From Kwoniella bestiolae CBS 10118 (lineage: Eukaryota; Basidiomycota; Tremellomycetes; Tremellales; Cryptococcaceae): 64,000 nucleotides of DNA. The notes beneath the pieces were generated by a model. It saw only the letters and a list, made by a program, of their open reading frames with translations, searched no databases and was not told the origin of the DNA. Below are positions 61,129 through 64,000 of this stretch, piece after piece; positions within the stretch are counted from its first letter, which is position 1; every line of letters starts with the position of its first letter. Where the stretch lies: NCBI RefSeq assembly GCF_000512585.2, contig NC_089242.1, positions 3,720,001 through 3,784,000 on the forward strand. Direction: 5' to 3'. Position numbers and translations under genes: made by a program.

Positions 61129-61682
61129 ATGTCTGACGAAGAAAGAGCAGGAAGATTTTCACATCGATCTGGCGGAGGATTGTAAGTCACATCGAAACGT
61201 GCTTCGCCGGTCAAAGGCAACTCCACTACGCATCGGACTGCATAAATCATATCCATGGACTTTGATAAAAGCTAAGACCCCATCAATATAGTCTCAGTAG
61301 TACGACCGGCAAAGCAATTACTGCTGCTGCGGGCTTCAGTATTGCATTAGAGGGCTGTCTCGTATATAAGTACCGAAATGCGCCACCCGCTGCTCAAGCC
61401 CAAGACTCCGAACGGGGCCTGGAGAGCGTAGCGTCAAGTTGTGAGAACCCAATCACGACAGTTACGGTTACACGAGAAACGACAAGGACGGTCACACGAG
61501 AAGCCACGGTGACGGAAACACAAACGGCTGCTTGGCAGGAGCCATCAAGCTCTTCCGATGCCAAATTATTGTCGGTTGACATGAGCTTTCAGCCTGTGAA
61601 TGATGATCGAATTCCCGGAAAGTTCCTGAGGGAACCTGCTGATACTAACACTAACACTCAGAATGGCAACGATCAAGCATGA
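61129..61682 (+). CDS. Small single-span membrane protein B, Thr/Val-rich
   Basis: Exons 61129-61181 and 61292-61682, 147 aa. A polar, Arg/Ser start (MSDEERAGRFSHRSGGG) precedes a modest hydrophobic segment (AITAAAGFSIALEGCLVY), a basic KYR stop-transfer and an external-looking tail. The tail holds a periodic Thr-Val block, TTVTVTRETTRTVTREATVT, and ends near DDRIPGKFLREP. It shares with gene A the layout (short polar head, weak span, hydrophilic tail) and the IPxKF motif near the end. No family recognised. Confidence 0.65.
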
Positions 61683-62859
61683 TGCAGCTCGGGCAACGTT
61701 CATGCGAAAGGGTTACGCGGTTGGATTTTGAACATCTAGATAGACACATGCAAATTATGCGCGAACCATTCAATGAGCTCCTTCTCCATAACGGACGCTG
61801 ATTGGCTTGTGTAGTAGACTCTCGGCTGGCCTAAGCTCTCACAATGCAAGACGGCGAGGCCTGGCAGCAGGATACAAGTTTGAGCTTGCTGATTTGGGGT
61901 CGATACTGGCGAGAGATCCGCAAATAGACGTGAAGCTGTGTATGGGAATCGACCTCGGTTTTATAGGGTATATGCATACAATGTTTCCTCTATCTGCGCC
62001 CTTCCCTAAGTATCACGTCAACACCCTTGCCGCGACACTTTGGTTAGCGCGGATGCAAAACACACCATCAAAACCCTGAAACCGGTGAAAACGGGCGTAA
62101 CAGACAATAAGATAACACGCTAAATGTAAGAGGTGACGATAACAAAGAATCAGTCTATAACAGCGAAATGAAATCTCTTACTCTCGCAGTCAACAATCAG
62201 ATGTGATGTAATAAGTCGAGATGCTTGGTCCTTGTCCTCGTAGTCCGGTTCGAAACCCCACCATGTCCAGCCCCAGCCCTACTCAGCGGATCGACAAGTG
62301 CGGTTATGGTTATGGTGATGGTCGGATCCTGAGATGGCCTTGCGATGACTGCTAGGTCCTCAAGCTCAACAATGGGTATGAAGCTAGGCATCCCACGTCT
62401 GTTTACAGCCTTGGCACACGTTCACTCAAAGGCATATATCCATTATCGACATTGTCCTTGGGTTCTTGGTGAGTAAACAAATCGACCAGGACTGGGAATA
62501 CCAAGCCGTCTCAAACCTTTCAACATATATAGGAGCTACAATATCCATTATCTTAAAAGCTGTTATACGTCTCGCCGACATAAAGGTTGATCGGCAACAT
62601 CACCATATACCTCCTTTGTACCTTGAAACATCTTGTTGAGACGGTAGTCACTTAAATCGTCATAGCTTACCCTAGCAGTCAGTCAGGTATAAAGAGGCGT
62701 AGTCACTTCAAGGCAATAGCGACTTTCCCATTCCCACTCCCATCTCATCTCACTTCATCCTGAATCCATAACATCCTATTTAATCCCACCCCCCACCCCA
62801 TCACCTGAACGTCTTAATTCTACTCAGATCACAACACTCATTATAGTCTCGCTGTAGAT
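61683..62859. promoter_or_regulatory. Intergenic upstream of the exo-beta-glucanase
   Basis: 1177 bases without a supportable gene; the open frame at 61807-62079 shows no domain. The last 150 bases are pyrimidine-rich (CCCA/CATC repeats) and likely are the promoter and leader of the glucanase gene. Confidence 0.45.
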
Positions 62860-64000
62860 ATGTTACTCCTCTCAGCATTGGTTTCCTCGCTCATACTCGG
62901 TACTCGAGCTCAAGCCGCTCCCGCTCCTGCCAACCTTACCCGGTCTCTAGCAGGAAGAAGTGTCAATACCGGTTGGCACTACGGTCAGGAGAAGGTCAGA
63001 GGTGTCAACATCGGTGGTGTGAGTTAAAATTCTTTATCTGATATTCCTTTGATCATTACGCTCGAAACTTATTCGCGTGAACGTGGTATAGTGGCTTGTA
63101 CTTGAACCATTCATCACTCCGTCATTGTTCGAGAACACCGGCAACAACGATATTGTAGATGAGTATACTTTCTCACAATACCAGGATCGAGGTGTGGCCC
63201 AAGCAGCATTGAAGAAGCATTGGGATAGTTGGATCACGGAGGATGATTTCGCTCAGATCGCTGGTACGTTCCTCTTCTCCCATATATGGCCGTCCACTGA
63301 TGGCGTGCAACTTATATAGCGGCCGGTTTGAATCATGTCCGAATACCCATCGGATACTGGGCATACGACGTATCAGGCGGTGAACCGTACATCCAAGGTC
63401 AGGCTGAATTCCTCGATAAAGCTATTGGATGGGCAGGTAAACACGGTATCAAGGTTATGGTTGATCTGCATGGTGCTCCTGCTTCGCAGAATGGTTATGA
63501 CAATAGTGGTCATCGGGGTAGTGCCAACTGGTAGGTTCGCTTCAGCGCATAGAATGTTGTAGACAATGGAAAAACTAAGCTCTATTTCATTCAGGGCTAC
63601 CGACAATAACAACGTCGTTCGAACCAAGAATGTCATCGGTACGCTATCAAAGAAATACTCTGATCCCTCATACTTCGGTGTCGTCACCATGCTCGCTCTC
63701 TTGAACGGTATGTGCCCTTATATCGTTCCATGGTCTTGTATAGATGTCTTGATTGACTTATTTGTGTGTCACTAGAACCCGCCACATACATGAATGACCA
63801 ACTCCTGCAAACCACCCGACAATACTGGAAAGACGCCTACGGAGCCGCTCGATACCCATTCGGCAACTCTGATAAATCCGGTCTCGTATTGGTCATCCAC
63901 GATGGATTCCAACCTCTGAGCACTTACCAAAATTACATGACTGAACCAGAGTACGAGTCTGTTTTCATCGATACGCACAACTACCAGGTGTTCAACGACG
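62860..64000 (+). CDS. EXG1: Secreted GH5 exo-1,3-beta-glucanase (3' partial)
   Basis: Cell-wall glucan hydrolase, cut by the window end. Exons so far: 62860-63018, 63092-63263, 63320-63530, 63595-63707 and 63776->64000. A signal peptide (MLLLSALVSSLILGTRAQA) is followed by the Exg1 hallmark VRGVNIGGWLVLEPFITPSLFE, the GH5 motif HVRIPIGYWAYD, LHGAPASQNGYDNSG, and the acid/base glutamate in LLNEPATY. The nucleophile region lies beyond the window or just ahead (FIDTHNYQVFND is the beta-strand preceding it). The family releases glucose from beta-1,3-glucan; specificity is by homology. Confidence 0.93.

Noticed and set aside
62247..62257. GGTTCGAAACC resembling a tRNA B box
   Set aside because: The flanking bases do not form a T-arm stem and no acceptor or anticodon arm can be folded around it.

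Overview
The window is nuclear DNA from a basidiomycete yeast of the Tremellales (Cryptococcus/Kwoniella type). This rests on three things: genes packed with short introns (about 45-100 nt, GTGAGT/GTAAGT/GTGGGT donors, CTAAC/CTGAC/CTGAT branch sites), genes closely spaced on both strands, and the protein families present. I rebuilt the splice structure of almost every gene by hand; for each model the summed exon length is divisible by three and the protein reads through without a stop, except where stated.

Layout. 1-5463 (+): a partial gene for a large coiled-coil repeat protein, carrying an in-frame TAA in the middle of its repeats. 5682-13099 (-): a 20-exon Rho guanine-nucleotide exchange factor (DEP, two DH-like segments, PH, CNH). 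14057-18267 (+): mitochondrial arginine-specific carbamoyl-phosphate synthase large chain. 19303-21121 (+): Stm1/SERBP1-type ribosome-associated protein. 21965-23548 (+): Rab5-type GTPase. 24849-27247 (+): secreted histidine acid phosphatase. 27608-28542 (-): His-rich hydrophilic protein. 29951-31878 (+): conserved fungal protein of unknown function. 32448-33797 (+): Gly/His-rich hydrophilic protein. 34607-36249 (+): Sis1-type Hsp40. 36561-38506 (-): Lst8 of the TOR complexes. 39036-39766 (+): Yos1. 40397-41500 (+): histone-fold Dpb4/POLE3. 41651-42156 (-): cysteine-rich CYSTM-like tail protein. 42955-43981 (-): Dap1/MAPR cytochrome-b5-like protein. 44435-48642 (+): large helical-repeat protein. 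48915-52800 (-): SNF2-family ATPase of the Rad5/Rad16/Uls1 group. 53180-54497 (+): cardiolipin synthase. 54967-59043 (+): leucyl-tRNA synthetase. 59553-60133 and 61129-61682 (+): two small single-membrane-span proteins of similar design. 62860 to the window end (+): secreted GH5 exo-beta-1,3-glucanase, cut by the window edge.

The genes are mostly housekeeping and not a cluster: cell-wall and TOR signalling (RhoGEF, Lst8, glucanase), secretion and endosome traffic (Yos1, Rab5), mitochondrial lipid and arginine metabolism (Crd1, Cpa2), translation (LeuRS, Stm1), chaperone, replication and DNA repair. No mobile element, CRISPR array, rRNA or tRNA gene was recognised.

The most interesting observations are: the in-frame stop in the coiled-coil repeat gene; micro-exons of 7, 8 and 13 nt that the reading frame requires; two GC-AG introns that the reading frame requires; an open, basic, presequence-like 5' extension in frame with leucyl-tRNA synthetase; tandem DH-like domains in the RhoGEF; a SNF2 ATPase whose RING finger is replaced by a minimal Cys cluster; and an approximately 430-bp pyrimidine-rich tract.
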